In this document: positions 5,326 to 5,344 of the stretch, in pieces
Layout of the letters: the number at the start of each line of letters is the position of its first letter
Numbering within the stretch: position 1 is the stretch's first letter
From: a halophilic archaeon J07HX64
Lineage (GTDB): Archaea; Halobacteriota; Halobacteria; Halobacteriales; Haloarculaceae
Length of the DNA: 5,344 nt
Reading direction: 5' to 3'
NCBI GenBank assembly: GCA_000416085.1
Contig: KE356579.1
Coordinates: 2,356,189 to 2,361,532, forward strand
Position numbers and translations under genes: made by a program
Notes under the pieces: generated by a model
What the model was told of the DNA's origin: nothing
Database searches by the model: none
Seen by the model: only the letters and a program-made list of their open reading frames with translations

Positions 5326-5344
5326 CACCGTGTGTAGGCCGGTC

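Overview
The window looks like a piece of a haloarchaeal (class Halobacteria) chromosome or large replicon. Evidence: high GC with G/C-rich third codon positions, Asp/Glu-rich proteins, families typical of the group (a Bat-type PAS-GAF-HTH regulator, a HalX response regulator, a DUF7511-like mini-protein paired with a winged-helix protein), and TATA-like boxes about 27 nt before start codons, as in leaderless archaeal transcripts. I cannot name a genus.

Layout. At 1-131 is the edge of a neighbouring gene of uncertain strand, then a TATA-like box. At 132-1682 (+) is a PAS-GAF-BAT-HTH_10 regulator of bacterio-opsin-activator type. At 1722-2303 (+) is a HalX receiver protein. At 2304-2534 is a convergent intergenic stretch with no gene. 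At 2535-3183 (-) is a two-gene unit: a winged-helix regulator followed by a 58-residue DUF7511-like protein. At 3184-3397 is a divergent promoter region holding an 18-bp near-perfect dyad. At 3398-4452 (+) is a PAS-HisKA-HATPase sensor kinase gene broken by two separate one-base shifts. At 4501-5325 (+) is a CPBP-family (CAAX/Abi) intramembrane protease with all its catalytic motifs.

How the genes may work together. Four of the six genes are sensory or regulatory. The HalX protein has a complete phosphoacceptor site but no DNA-binding domain, and the only histidine kinase in the window is the broken one. A kinase-to-HalX pathway is therefore conceivable but would be cut if the frameshifts are real. 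The dyad just upstream of the winged-helix gene suggests autoregulation, and it lies in the region shared with the kinase promoter. I see no mobile element, CRISPR array, tRNA or rRNA. The most interesting signals are the double-frameshifted kinase with every catalytic motif preserved, and the dyad with its CTGTA-type repeats and a local cluster of CTAG sites.
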